NCBI GenBank assembly: GCA_016716765.1
Contig: JADJVA010000020.1
Location: forward strand, 1,364,001 to 1,428,000
Direction of reading: 5' to 3'
DNA length: 64,000 bases
Origin: Bdellovibrionales bacterium
GTDB taxonomy: Bacteria > Bdellovibrionota > Bdellovibrionia > Bdellovibrionales > UBA1609
The position numbers and the translations under genes are program-made. Below, piece after piece: positions 63,306 through 64,000 of this stretch. The notes below the pieces were generated by a model. That model made no database searches and was not told where the DNA came from. It saw only the letters and a list, made by a program, of their open reading frames with translations. Each line of letters opens with the position of its first letter. The stretch's first letter is position 1.

Positions 63306-63372
63306 GGTTGTTCCTACATAAAAGGTAAGTTAGAATGATCCCGCAGCATACTCTGGCTCATAGGATTGGAAA

Positions 63373-63798
63373 ATGAAATACCTTAGTTTGATCGTATTCT
63401 TGATTGCGTTACAATGGACTTGGTCCTTCAGCCATCGTCCCTCGAATATATCTGAATCCGCACATGTCGGCATTCAAAGTGATTTAAAGAAAATTATCTC
63501 GGACTACATCACAGAGAACTTACCCACCTCTCGCAATTTAAGATTTGAAAAATTTTGGAGTGAGCAACTAAAGAAGAACAAGGTTAAAGCTTCCTTTGTC
63601 TATTCCTTCGATGATGAAGATCAGGAATCGGGAAATGCTCGTGTCGTGATCGAAGGCTATGCTATTCTCAATCGTGACTCGAAGCTTGACGAAACTTTTG
63701 ATTACTGGAACTTGGACGAATTGTACATACTAAATAATAAAATTGATTTTAAGGATCCAATGCTCATTGACCTCCAGAAGGACGGCACAAAAAAGTGA
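63373..63798 (+). CDS. Small exported protein of unknown function
   Basis: A 141-aa protein with a signal peptide (about 1-19, MKYLSLIVFLIALQWTWSFS) and an acidic, charged mature part (DDEDQESGNARVVIEGYAI). No family is recognised. Its stop overlaps the GTG of the next gene, so the two are translationally coupled. It is divergent from the 62664-63305 gene. Confidence 0.7.
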   Translation: MKYLSLIVFLIALQWTWSFSHRPSNISESAHVGIQSDLKKIISDYITENLPTSRNLRFEKFWSEQLKKNKVKASFVYSFDDEDQESGNARVVIEGYAILNRDSKLDETFDYWNLDELYILNNKIDFKDPMLIDLQKDGTKK

Positions 63799-64000
63799 GC
63801 GAAAAATTCATTGCCATCGATGAAGATGGTTTCTTCCTCATTATGGGTCAGCGGCTTGAAAACGAGGACTACTGTCACACTCTTTTTTTGAATCTACAGA
63901 GAGATGAAAAGGGGAGATTTTTTAGCGCTGTAAAAGACCAAAAGCTGTGGGTCGAAGCTTTTGATGAGCCTCTCATTGCAAGACAAATCACCAAAAATCC
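63795..64000 (+). CDS. Unknown gene, cut by the window end
   Basis: A GTG start overlaps the previous stop (GTGA) and the frame stays open to the last base, giving at least 68 residues beginning MSEKFIAIDEDGFFLIMGQR. It has no signal peptide and no recognised motif. Coupling to the exported-protein gene suggests a shared process. The C-terminus lies outside the window. Confidence 0.6.
   Translation, partial: MSEKFIAIDEDGFFLIMGQRLENEDYCHTLFLNLQRDEKGRFFSAVKDQKLWVEAFDEPLIARQITKN

Noticed and set aside
1..64000. CRISPR array, tRNA or rRNA genes, prophage
   Set aside because: No regularly spaced repeats, cloverleaf-like or rRNA-like sequence, and no phage structural genes were seen by eye; a tRNA scan would confirm.

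Overview
The window is dense bacterial chromosome of moderate GC, with short intergenic gaps and many overlapping stops and starts. It is Gram-negative: it carries an LPS heptose epimerase (hldD), a TonB-like protein and lipoprotein or Sec signal peptides. Several things suggest a predatory or scavenging delta-type lineage such as Bdellovibrionota: two peptide ABC importers, gamma-glutamyltranspeptidase, a leucine-degradation cluster, receiver/GGDEF/PATAN/J-domain signalling proteins and a single-chain PDH-E1-like enzyme. That assignment is inference; there is no rRNA here to confirm it.

Layout. 1-9918: an incoming terminator, truA-rplM-rpsI, a LytM-type peptidase and a PP2C phosphatase on the minus strand, then TonB-like, nucleotidyltransferase-like, aceE-like, alpha/beta hydrolase and HAD phosphatase genes on the plus strand. 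10029-15479: a peptide ABC importer (oppA-oppB-oppC plus a fused double ATPase). 15510-25197: single genes and small operons (a response regulator coupled to trxB, an SDR, a ferredoxin, an unknown lipoprotein, trmB, ggt, a CDF cation exporter and a receiver-GGDEF protein). 25443-29780: leuS-speA. 29836-33598: a yejA-yejB-yejE-like importer without its own ATPase. 33775-36680: a YkgJ-type cysteine-cluster protein, a DksA-like protein without the zinc cysteines, an SH3 protein, fxsA and xthA. 36892-42689: peroxiredoxin, an ATP-grasp-like protein, a divergent SelO-like protein, hldD and trmJ.

42695-48526 is a seven-gene minus-strand signalling cluster: RsbW-like ATPase, STAS protein, CheA-like kinase, two receivers, a PATAN-like/J-domain protein and a TPR protein. 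ribD, a rhodanese and a HAD-IG 5'-nucleotidase follow. 51938-56660 is a tightly overlapped pantothenate/CoA operon: reductase-like gene, panB, panC, coaBC, coaX, panD. From 57336 to 62613 the minus strand carries leucine catabolism: methylcrotonyl-CoA carboxylase in three pieces, an enoyl-CoA hydratase and HMG-CoA lyase. The window ends with three unrecognised genes, the last cut by the edge.

The most unusual DNA is the 56675-57328 foldback. Two nearly identical arms of about 210 bp lie in opposite orientation around a core of about 230 bp, between the converging pantothenate and leucine operons. The core seems to hold a remnant of a transposase-like zinc-ribbon gene, so this looks like a non-autonomous mobile element. 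The most interesting protein-level observations are the SelO-like/ATP-grasp pair, the signalling cluster, the zinc-less DksA relative and the candidate ketopantoate reductase.
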